Shown here: piece by piece, positions 1-6,792 of the stretch
How the letters are laid out: every line of letters begins with the position of its first letter
Numbering within the stretch: position 1 is the stretch's first letter
NCBI GenBank assembly: GCA_016208525.1
Contig: JACQYJ010000100.1
Coordinates: 1-8,134 of the forward strand
Direction of reading: 5' to 3'
DNA: 8,134 nucleotides
From: Deltaproteobacteria bacterium
GTDB taxonomy: Bacteria > Desulfobacterota > JAENJC01
Position numbers and translations under genes: made by a program
Notes under the pieces: generated by a model
Seen by the model: the letters and a program-made list of their open reading frames with translations, nothing else
What the model was told of the DNA's origin: nothing
The model's database searches: none

Positions 1-2
1 AA

Positions 3-1721
3 GATGAGAAGGGGCGGCCAACTCCTGACCTTTTGGAGGAGGTCCTTCCAAGGCTCATATCGGCCATCCATTTCAGGAAGTCCATGCGCTGGAGAGACCT
101 GGATGTGAGGTTTGCAAGGCCCATCCACTGGATCATCGCCCTGTTTGGCGCAGATATAGTCCCATTCTCCTTTGGAGAGATAAAGAGCGGGAATGAGTCT
201 TGCGGGCATCGTTTTATGGCGCCTGGCACGTTCAAGGTAAGCGGCCTTGCCGATTATCTGGATAAGACTGAGAAGGGGTTTGTGATTGTAGACCATGAGA
301 AGAGAAGGGCTATAATCAAAGAGCAGGTTGATAAGCTGGCATCTTCTTCTAATGGCTTTGTAATAGAGGACGAGGAGTTACTTGGTACGGTCCCATTTCT
401 CGTTGAATATCCGGTAGCCTTACTTGGCAGCTTTGAAGGGGAGTTCCTGAATCTTCCTAAAGATGTCTTGATTACTGCCATGCGGAAGCATCAGAAGTAC
501 TTCTCGCTTGTTGACAAGGATGGAATGCTTCTCCCTCATTTCATAGCCGTAAGCAACACTGCGGCTAAAGAGATGGATGTCGTTAAAAGAGGGAATGAAA
601 GAGTTCTAAGGGCAAGGCTTTCCGACGCTGCCTTCTTCTATAATGAGGACAAGAAGACACCTTTAGAGAAAAGGGTGGAGAAGCTAAAAGGGGTAGTCTT
701 CCAGGTTAAGCTGGGCACTGTCCATGAAAAGATGGAGAGGTTCAAGAGTCTCGCAGAGTTTCTGGCCGATATCTTAAAACCTGAGGTTAAAGAAACCGTC
801 TCAAGAGCCGCATACCTTTGCAAGGCTGACCTTGTGTCAGGAATGGTAGGTGAATTCCCTGAACTTCAGGGGATTATGGGCAGGGAATATGCGGCAGTTT
901 CCGGTGAAGATGCCGAAGTTGCAAAAGCTATCTATGACCATTACCTGCCTCGTTTTGCAGAAGATGGCGTTCCTGATAACGACGCAGGGGCTGTTTTAAG
1001 CATAGCAGACAGGATTGATACAATCTGCGGATGTTTCGGCATAGGCCAGATTCCAACAGGCGCGACCGATCCTTTTGCCCTGAGAAGGCATACCATAGCT
1101 ATTATAAACATTATCCTTGCGAGGGATTATAAACTATCCCTTTCAAAACTCATTGACAGGTCGGTTGCACTTTTGTCAGGGAAGATTACAAGACCTGCCG
1201 ATGAGGTGAAAAAGGATGTCATTGAGTATATACGGGTAAGGTTCCAGAACATCCTGACAAGTGATGGATATCCTATTGACGTGGTTGACGCTGTGCTGTC
1301 AGCAGATTTTGATGATATCGTCAGGTCTGTAAAGATTGTAAAGGCGCTTTCCTGGCTTAAGAAGAGGCCTGATTTCGAGCCTCTGGCAATAGCCTTCAAA
1401 AGGGCGGTAAATATCACGAAGGGCACTGTCAGGACGGCCGCAGACGCTTCCCTCTTCCAGCATGATACAGAGAAAGCGCTTTATGAGGCTTCAATCAAGG
1501 TCAAGGAAAGGGTTTCTGAAATGGCAAAGAAAGAGGAGTTCAATTCAGCCTTGCTTGAAATCGCAACGCTTAAAGGCGCTGTAGATGCCTTCTTTGACGG
1601 CGTTATGGTAATGGATAAGGATGAGTTGATAAAGAACAACAGGCTTGCCCTTTTATGGGGAGTATCTGATATATTCTCAGGGTTTGCGGATTTTTCGAAA
1701 ATAACAACAAGTAACAATTAA
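3..1721 (+). CDS. glyS: Glycyl-tRNA synthetase beta subunit, 5' partial
   Basis: Beta subunit of the bacterial alpha2beta2 glycyl-tRNA synthetase, a cytoplasmic enzyme that charges tRNA-Gly. The alpha subunit (glyQ) carries the catalytic core and the beta subunit supplies tRNA and anticodon recognition. The frame is open from base 3, so the TTG at 33 is internal and the true start lies left of the window. About 572 residues are visible against roughly 690 for the family, so some 110-130 N-terminal residues are missing. Family blocks in order: EKGRPTPDLL followed by KSMRW, GHRF (204-215), MRKHQKYF, an RLSDAAFFYNEDKK block, KLGTVHEK, CKADLVSGMVGEFPELQG, IADRIDTICGCFGIGQ, DPFALRR (1068-1088), and a C-terminal DALR-like helical region with VDAFFDGVMVMD and a terminal ADFSKI. 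No frameshift is seen. The stop codon touches the palindromic repeat that follows. glyQ is expected just upstream, outside the window. Confidence 0.97.
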   Translation, partial: DEKGRPTPDLLEEVLPRLISAIHFRKSMRWRDLDVRFARPIHWIIALFGADIVPFSFGEIKSGNESCGHRFMAPGTFKVSGLADYLDKTEKGFVIVDHEKRRAIIKEQVDKLASSSNGFVIEDEELLGTVPFLVEYPVALLGSFEGEFLNLPKDVLITAMRKHQKYFSLVDKDGMLLPHFIAVSNTAAKEMDVVKRGNERVLRARLSDAAFFYNEDKKTPLEKRVEKLKGVVFQVKLGTVHEKMERFKSLAEFLADILKPEVKETVSRAAYLCKADLVSGMVGEFPELQGIMGREYAAVSGEDAEVAKAIYDHYLPRFAEDGVPDNDAGAVLSIADRIDTICGCFGIGQIPTGATDPFALRRHTIAIINIILARDYKLSLSKLIDRSVALLSGKITRPADEVKKDVIEYIRVRFQNILTSDGYPIDVVDAVLSADFDDIVRSVKIVKALSWLKKRPDFEPLAIAFKRAVNITKGTVRTAADASLFQHDTEKALYEASIKVKERVSEMAKKEEFNSALLEIATLKGAVDAFFDGVMVMDKDELIKNNRLALLWGVSDIFSGFADFSKITTSNN

Positions 1722-1867
1722 CCGCGAAGGCGCAAAGAACGCAAAGTAAAATCCTGATTAGAATCAGATGAACACAGATTAATTATGATTTCCACTGTGT
1801 AGATCATATAATAATCAGCGTAAATCAGTGTCGAAAAAGATCTTTGCGACCTTTGCGCCTTTGCGGT
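1721..1867. repeat. Imperfect palindromic intergenic repeat (CGCAAAG family)
   Basis: A 147-bp nested inverted repeat fills most of the glyS-ppdK gap. The outer arms are 1721-1746 and 1842-1867 (26 bp, 23 matching when one arm is reverse-complemented) and carry the tract GGCGCAAAG. Inner arms at 1771-1790 and 1813-1832 match at about 14 of 20 positions and contain the CACAGATT/AATCAG words. The left spacer has a small hairpin of its own (CTGATT/AATCAG, 1754-1767). The first base of the left arm is the last base of the glyS stop codon, and the right arm ends 35 nt before the ppdK ATG. Elements with these words recur between genes in many environmental bacterial genomes (recalled, not searched). 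No protein is encoded. Confidence 0.8.
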
Positions 1868-1889
1868 GAAGATAAGTTGATTAAATTTT

Positions 1890-1895
1890 GGGAGG
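1890..1895 (+). promoter_or_regulatory. Ribosome binding site of ppdK
   Basis: GGGAGG lies 7 nt before the ATG at 1903 and fixes that codon as the start. An in-frame TTG at 1888 would add five residues (MGGFL) but overlaps this site, has no Shine-Dalgarno sequence of its own, and is not in the conserved protein. Confidence 0.85.
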
Positions 1896-1902
1896 TTTTC
1901 TA

Positions 1903-4596
1903 ATGGCAGAGAAGTATGTCTATTTCTTCGGTGGTGGAAAGGCTGAAGGCAGGGGAGACGCAAAGGAACTCCTCGGAGGCAAGGGGGCAGGGCTTGCAGA
2001 GATGACCAACCTTGGCCTGCCTGTGCCCGGCGGATTTACCATAAACACTGAGGTCTGCGACCAGTTCTACAAGAACAAGAGGAAATATCCTGACGGTCTT
2101 GATAAGGAGGTCAGGGAACACTTAGAAAGGCTTGAGGCCCTTGTTGGGAAGAGGCTGGGCGATGCCAACGACCCTCTCCTTGTCTCTGTCCGTTCAGGAG
2201 CTGCCCGTTCCATGCCGGGAATGATGGAGACCGTTCTAAACCTTGGACTGAATGATAAATCAGTTGAAGGCCTTGCCGGGAAGACAAATAACCGACGTTT
2301 TGCACTCGATGGATACAGGCGTTTCATTGTAATGTACGGGGCCATTGCCATGGGGGTTCCAAGGGAGGATTTTGAGCATAAGTTTGAAGAGATAAAAGAA
2401 AATAAGACAAGGGCGAGGCTGAATATCCCAAAGGGACAAAAGGTCCTTGATACTGACGTGAATGAGGCGGAGCTTGAACAGTTGGTCCCGCTGCTAAAGG
2501 GTGTCTATAAGAAACATACTGGAAAGGATTTTCCCCAGGAGCCTATAGAGCAGCTGTGGGGGGCAGTAAATGCGGTATTCGGTTCATGGATGGCGGAGAA
2601 GGCCGTAACCTACAGGGAGATAGAAAAGATAACGGGTCTCAAGGGGACTGCCGTGAACATTGTGCAGATGGTCTTCGGGAACAAAGGGGAGACATCCGGC
2701 ACAGGCGTCTGCTTTACGAGAGATCCTAATAACGGAGAGAACACATTCTATGGGGACCTGCTGATGAATGCCCAGGGAGAGGATGTGGTGGCAGGCATCA
2801 GGACGCCGATACATCTGAGCGAGCTTAACTTAAAAATGCCCAGGATATATGAACAGCTCTGTGATGTCCGGCTGAAGCTGGAAAGAAATTACAAAGACAT
2901 GCAGGACATCGAATTCACTGTAGAGGAGGAAAAACTCTACATACTCCAGTGCCGCTCAGGTAAGCGCTCTCCTATGGCTGCGTTCAGGATAGCGGTTGAT
3001 ATGGTGAACGAGGGGCTGATAACCAGGGAAGAGGCTCTGCTTCGTGTGACAGACAAGGATATAGAGGGGCTCTTCTACCCTGTCATAGACCCGAATATCT
3101 CACAGGACGAGCTGGAGGCCAAGTATCTTGCCAGCGGAATTGATGCGGTTCCAGGGGCTGCGGCCGGTCAGATAGTATTTACCGCCAGGGATGCGGAGGA
3201 GTGGGCAGCCAACGGCAAAAAAGTCATCCTTGTCCGGAGGGAGACAAGCCCTGAAGACGTAGGCGGGATGCATGCGGCACAGGGCATTCTGACCGCTACC
3301 GGCGGGAAGACTTCCCATGCAGCGGTCGTGGCCCGTGGTTGGGGGAAGTGCTGCATTGTGGGGTGTGACGCGATTTACGTAGATTACATCAGGAAGGTGA
3401 TGACAATAGGAGGTAAGGAGTTCAAGGAGGGGGAGGAGATAACCATTAACGGCTCCAACGGCAATATCTACCTGACCTCCTTGAGCCTTATAAAACCGGA
3501 ATTACCTGATGCGTACCATACCTTGATGAAATGGGCGGATGAGTTTAGAAGGCTTAGAGTCAGGACCAATGCAGATACGCCGTATGATGCGCAGAATGGC
3601 GTGAGGCTCGGCGCCGAAGGAATAGGGCTTTGCAGGACGGAGCACATGTTCTTTGATACAGAGGAGCGACGCCTTGCCATCCAGGAGATGATCATAGCAG
3701 ACACAGTGGAACACAGAAAAATGGCTCTGTCTAAGCTTTTGCCCTTCCAGAGGGAGGACTTTAAGGGGATATTCAGGGCAATGGATGGAAAGCCGGTTAC
3801 CATAAGGCTTATAGATCCGCCTCTTCACGAGTTTGTCCCGCACACTGAGCATGAACAGAGGCAACTGGCGGATAAGATAGGTGTCACATATGAACATGTG
3901 AACCGGAGGGTTGAAAGGCTTCATGAGGCCAACCCGATGCTTGGCCACAGGGGGTGCAGGCTCTGCATCAGTCATCCTGAGATACTGGAGATGCAGGTGA
4001 GGGCCATAATAGAGGCGGCATGCGACTGCCAGGGCAACGGAAGCATGGTGTTCCCTGAGATCATGCACCCCCTTGTCATTGACAGGAAGGAGCTCAATGT
4101 GCTTGAGACAAAGACAAGAGAGGTGGCGGAGGCGGTTATTGCCGAGAAGGGCGTGAAGGTGGAATACCTTGTGGGCACAATGATAGAGGTTCCAAGGGCA
4201 GCCTTGCTTGCTGACAGGATAGCAGAGGTGGCGGAGTTCTTCTCCTTCGGGACCAACGACCTGACCCAGCTTACCCTTGGCATGTCGAGGGATGACGCCG
4301 GAAGGTTCCTTCCTGATTATGTGGACGAGAGGAAGGCCGGGGTATTCAAGGCAGACCCGTTCCAGTCACTTGATCAGGACGGCGTGGGTATGCTTATAAA
4401 GATGGCGGCTGAAAAGGGGAGGGCAACTCGGCCGAAGTTAAAGCTTGGCCTCTGCGGAGAGCACGGCGGAGATCCTGCGTCCGTTGAATTCTGTCATAAG
4501 AGCGGGCTTGATTATGTATCCTGTTCCCCTTTCAGGGTGCCTATTGCGAGGCTTTCCGCTGCCCAGGCCGCTATTAAGGCAAAGAAAAAATCGTAG
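1903..4596 (+). CDS. ppdK: Pyruvate, phosphate dikinase
   Basis: Cytoplasmic PPDK interconverts pyruvate + ATP + Pi and PEP + AMP + PPi. In anaerobes it serves glycolysis or PEP synthesis depending on flux. The 897-residue product is a normal full length. An N-terminal ATP-grasp nucleotide-binding region (about 1-340) begins with GGKGAGLAEM and includes RSGAARSMPGMMETVLNLGL (about 97-116). The swivelling phosphohistidine domain carries GGKTSHAAVVARGWGKCC, with catalytic His472 (codon 3316-3318) and, two residues before it, Thr470, the site PPDK regulatory proteins modify in plants and some bacteria. The C-terminal TIM barrel binds pyruvate/PEP through GLCRTEHMFF (Arg578), RLIDPPLHEF (Arg635), NPMLGHRGCRL, SFGTNDLTQ (781-789) and LGLCGEHGGDP with catalytic Cys851. 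All key residues are present. It follows glyS after a 181-nt gap filled by a repeat, so cotranscription is uncertain. Its Ser-stop end lies inside the next repeat. Confidence 0.98.
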   Translation: MAEKYVYFFGGGKAEGRGDAKELLGGKGAGLAEMTNLGLPVPGGFTINTEVCDQFYKNKRKYPDGLDKEVREHLERLEALVGKRLGDANDPLLVSVRSGAARSMPGMMETVLNLGLNDKSVEGLAGKTNNRRFALDGYRRFIVMYGAIAMGVPREDFEHKFEEIKENKTRARLNIPKGQKVLDTDVNEAELEQLVPLLKGVYKKHTGKDFPQEPIEQLWGAVNAVFGSWMAEKAVTYREIEKITGLKGTAVNIVQMVFGNKGETSGTGVCFTRDPNNGENTFYGDLLMNAQGEDVVAGIRTPIHLSELNLKMPRIYEQLCDVRLKLERNYKDMQDIEFTVEEEKLYILQCRSGKRSPMAAFRIAVDMVNEGLITREEALLRVTDKDIEGLFYPVIDPNISQDELEAKYLASGIDAVPGAAAGQIVFTARDAEEWAANGKKVILVRRETSPEDVGGMHAAQGILTATGGKTSHAAVVARGWGKCCIVGCDAIYVDYIRKVMTIGGKEFKEGEEITINGSNGNIYLTSLSLIKPELPDAYHTLMKWADEFRRLRVRTNADTPYDAQNGVRLGAEGIGLCRTEHMFFDTEERRLAIQEMIIADTVEHRKMALSKLLPFQREDFKGIFRAMDGKPVTIRLIDPPLHEFVPHTEHEQRQLADKIGVTYEHVNRRVERLHEANPMLGHRGCRLCISHPEILEMQVRAIIEAACDCQGNGSMVFPEIMHPLVIDRKELNVLETKTREVAEAVIAEKGVKVEYLVGTMIEVPRAALLADRIAEVAEFFSFGTNDLTQLTLGMSRDDAGRFLPDYVDERKAGVFKADPFQSLDQDGVGMLIKMAAEKGRATRPKLKLGLCGEHGGDPASVEFCHKSGLDYVSCSPFRVPIARLSAAQAAIKAKKKS

Positions 4597-4648
4597 GGGC
4601 AATCCGGCGGGTTGCCCAAGAAGGGCGAGGCAACGCCTTCGCCCCTAC
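4593..4648. repeat. GTAGGGGC-type palindromic double-hairpin repeat
   Basis: A 56-bp element bounded by a perfect 8-bp inverted repeat, GTAGGGGC (4593-4600) and GCCCCTAC (4641-4648). Inside are two hairpins: GGGCAA/TTGCCC (4597-4602 with 4612-4617, 9-nt loop), and a 9-bp stem of 4623-4631 with 4635-4644 that has one bulged T and an AAC loop. The left end supplies the last base of the final serine codon and the TAG stop of ppdK. No T-run follows either stem, so it does not look like an intrinsic terminator. It resembles REP-like GTAGGGGC elements scattered in environmental genomes (recalled, not searched). In RNA it could protect the ppdK 3' end. Confidence 0.75.
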
Positions 4649-4670
4649 CTTGCATCGAAAGTCAATGCCA

Positions 4671-4677
4671 AAGGAGG
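4671..4677 (+). promoter_or_regulatory. Ribosome binding site of the chemoreceptor gene
   Basis: AAGGAGG stands 6 nt before the ATG at 4684, a near-ideal Shine-Dalgarno sequence. It rules out the longer in-frame reading from TTG 4612, whose first residues would merely translate the palindromic repeat. Confidence 0.9.
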
Positions 4678-4683
4678 TTTAGT

Positions 4684-6792
4684 ATGTTTAGTATCAAGGC
4701 GAAGTTAGCATTTCTCACTGGCGGAGCTTTTCTGGTTATTGCAGCTATAGGGAGCACTAGTTTTTGGTTCCAGAAAAAGACCGACCTGATGGTGGAAAGC
4801 CTGGAGGTTCAGATGGGCAACCTCGTATTAATTGATGACCTGCAATTGGCCATCAATGCTGCCATTATGCCGGGGAATGATTATATCATCACAGGGGATC
4901 ATAAATATAAGGATGAATTTGATAAATTGGACGGAGAGGTTCAGGCAATCCTGTCAAAGATAAAGGGAAGCGCTGATTTTTCAGCGGGGGAAAAGGAGTC
5001 TATCGAGGAATTCGAGGAACTTTATACAGGGATAAAGGATATTTCAGATCAGATATTCTACATGGATCCCACAGAAAAGGGGCTCGCGCAGTTAATGGAA
5101 AAAATGGATTATCAATTTGCTGCGCCTGCAATTGATCAAGAACATGCCTTCAGGGCAGAGATTCTACAGACAGTTGAAGGAAAAAAGGCAGAACTGCGCA
5201 GTATGAAGGATTTTGCAAGGCTGATGTTGATGGTTGTTATTTTCGTTTCCTTAATTGCAGGGACTATAGTTACTATTTTAATCAGCCGTTCCATATTAAT
5301 ACCAATAAATGAGACCATTGAGATGTTTAAGGACATTGCCGAAGGCGAGGGGGACCTGACGAGGAGGCTTGTTGTAAAGTCGGAAGACGAAGTAGGGAAG
5401 CTTGGGACCTGGTTTAACAAGTTTATAGAGGGGATGCAGGGAACCGTGAGAGGGGTCAATACGGCATCCGAGGAAGTAGTTTCCATATCCGGGAAGTTAT
5501 CCGTAGCCTCAGAGAAGGTAAGGAACTCAGCCGATCAGCAGCTGCGCGCAACTGAGGATACCTCGTCTTCCATAAGTGAAATGGAGGCTTCGATGAGGTC
5601 GGTTGCGGATGCAGCCGAACATGTGCTGGCTTCAACGGATACGGTATCGTCATCTGTCCTTGAGATGACAGCATCTGTAGAAGAGATTGCCGGCAATATG
5701 GGAAAGCTGACCGACTCTGTGGATACTGCCACATCGTCTGTAACAGAGATTGTAGCATCCATTAAAGAGGTTGGATCCAATGTCAATGTCCTTTCCGGTG
5801 TCTCTGAGGAGATAATATCGTCTATTACCGAGATCAGCGCCTCGGTAAAAGAGATAGAGCAGAACTCCAGGGAACAGACAAACCTTTCCGAGAAGGTTAA
5901 AAACGAGGCGTCTTCCGTAGGCATGGAATCTGTCAAGAAAAACATGAGCGGAATGGACCGTATCAAGGCAGATGTGTCCTCTGCCTCAGCTGTTATAAAC
6001 CGCCTTGGGGAAAGGTCTGAAGAGGTGGGGAGCATACTCAATGTCATAAACAATGTTACTGAAGCGACATCGCTCCTGGCATTAAATGCGGCGATCCTTG
6101 CGGCACAGGCAGGAGAGCATGGGAAAGGGTTTGCTGTAGTTGCGGACGAGATCAAGGAGCTTGCGGAGCAGACCGCTTCATCCACCAAGGAGATTGCCGG
6201 GATTATAAAGGCCTTCAGGGACGATGTCGCATCCGCAGTGACCTCTATGGAGAGGAGTTCCAGAGGTGTAGAAGACGGAGTCGCCCTTTCATGGGAGGCC
6301 CACAGCGCCCTGGACATGATATTAAAAAGCACAGACCAGTCCGTTGATATGGCTAAAAGGATAGAGATAGCCACAAGAGAGCAGGCAAAGGGGGCAAACC
6401 TTGTTACAGACGCTATGCGCAAGATGGGCGGTATGGTTGACGAGATAAAAAAGGCGACAGACGAGCAGAAGAAAGGGGCAGAGGGTATAGTCCGGGCTGC
6501 CGAGAATATGAGCGAGATCACCGGCATGGTCAAGGTATCTACGGTTCAGCAGGCAAAGGAAAGTAAATATACATCGGAGATAGTCTTTGATGTTGCGCAG
6601 AGGATGAAAGAGGTAGTCAAATCCATTGAAGAACAGAAAGTTGCAGCCGCCCGCATAGTCAAGGCTGTAAAAATGGTAAAGAACATCGGTGAAGAGAATG
6701 TCGTCCTTTCAGGAGACCTTGATGTTACTGTAGAGAGGCTCAACAAGCAGACCGCTTCCATGAAGGAAGGGATGGGCAAGTTCAAGGTATAG
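4684..6792 (+). CDS. Methyl-accepting chemotaxis protein (transmembrane receptor)
   Basis: A 702-residue inner-membrane chemoreceptor, expected to sense through its extracytoplasmic part and signal to CheA/CheW. Order: short basic N-terminus; TM1 (about 8-29); a helical sensor region (about 30-178) with NDYIITGD and MEKMDYQF motifs, resembling four-helix-bundle or CHASE3-like sensors but not firmly assignable; TM2 (about 180-200); HAMP (about 202-255, with DLTRRL and DEVG); then a long coiled-coil signalling domain with the hairpin tip at 460-482 (SLLALNAAILAAQAGEHGKG, then FAVVADEIKELA). About 32 heptads lie on each side of the tip, and both arms show 28-residue repeats. At the tip, positions matching Tsr Glu385 and Arg388 are Leu472 and Gln475, while Asn468 and Glu478 are kept. 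No NWETF-type CheR tether is present at the C-terminus. It lies 87 nt after ppdK with its own strong ribosome site and no che genes nearby, so it is an orphan receptor. The ligand is unknown. Confidence 0.96.
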   Translation: MFSIKAKLAFLTGGAFLVIAAIGSTSFWFQKKTDLMVESLEVQMGNLVLIDDLQLAINAAIMPGNDYIITGDHKYKDEFDKLDGEVQAILSKIKGSADFSAGEKESIEEFEELYTGIKDISDQIFYMDPTEKGLAQLMEKMDYQFAAPAIDQEHAFRAEILQTVEGKKAELRSMKDFARLMLMVVIFVSLIAGTIVTILISRSILIPINETIEMFKDIAEGEGDLTRRLVVKSEDEVGKLGTWFNKFIEGMQGTVRGVNTASEEVVSISGKLSVASEKVRNSADQQLRATEDTSSSISEMEASMRSVADAAEHVLASTDTVSSSVLEMTASVEEIAGNMGKLTDSVDTATSSVTEIVASIKEVGSNVNVLSGVSEEIISSITEISASVKEIEQNSREQTNLSEKVKNEASSVGMESVKKNMSGMDRIKADVSSASAVINRLGERSEEVGSILNVINNVTEATSLLALNAAILAAQAGEHGKGFAVVADEIKELAEQTASSTKEIAGIIKAFRDDVASAVTSMERSSRGVEDGVALSWEAHSALDMILKSTDQSVDMAKRIEIATREQAKGANLVTDAMRKMGGMVDEIKKATDEQKKGAEGIVRAAENMSEITGMVKVSTVQQAKESKYTSEIVFDVAQRMKEVVKSIEEQKVAAARIVKAVKMVKNIGEENVVLSGDLDVTVERLNKQTASMKEGMGKFKV
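5554..5889 (+). repeat. Four tandem 28-residue repeats, descending arm of the receptor
   Basis: Within the receptor, residues 291-402 fall into four gap-free 28-residue units starting at 5554, 5638, 5722 and 5806. The shared pattern is a D/E-rich start, then SS(I/V)xE(M/I)xAS(M/I/V)xx(V/I), for example SSVLEMTASVEEIAG, SSVTEIVASIKEVGS and SSITEISASVKEIEQ. Twenty-eight residues equal four heptads, so the register of the coiled coil is preserved. At the DNA level the units have diverged, so this is an old internal duplication or a convergent coiled-coil pattern, not a recent expansion. Confidence 0.8.
6379..6714 (+). repeat. 28-residue periodic units, ascending arm of the receptor
   Basis: Residues 566-677 show a second 28-residue period, marked by EQ/QQ pairs at 566, 594, 622 and 650 (EQAKGANLV, EQKKGAEGIV, QQAKESKYTSEIV, EQKVAAARIV). 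The last unit is the most degenerate, and a weaker extra unit may start at 538. This block is about as far from the hairpin tip as the descending-arm repeats, so the two sets would pack antiparallel against each other. Confidence 0.65.

Noticed and set aside
1718..1963. 81-codon - strand open frame reading through the glyS-ppdK gap
   Set aside because: Its peptide (TAKAQRSQR, LRSLRLRG) is a translation of the palindromic repeat; such spurious proteins are common in databases. It also overlaps the start of ppdK.
3502..4068. 188-codon open frame on the - strand inside ppdK
   Set aside because: It is the shadow of a highly conserved PPDK region, with no recognisable protein and no start signal.
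4597..4648. Intrinsic terminator after ppdK
   Set aside because: The hairpins are GC-rich and strong, but no run of T follows; the sequence continues ACCTTGCATCG. A REP-like role fits better.
4612..4683. N-terminal extension of the receptor from TTG 4612
   Set aside because: The extra 24 residues translate the repeat element and spacer, and AAGGAGG correctly spaced before ATG 4684 sets the start.
5535..6533. 332-codon open frame on the - strand inside the receptor gene
   Set aside because: It is antisense to the coiled-coil coding region. Its serine- and isoleucine-rich composition mirrors the biased codons of the receptor, and it shows no domain and no ribosome site.
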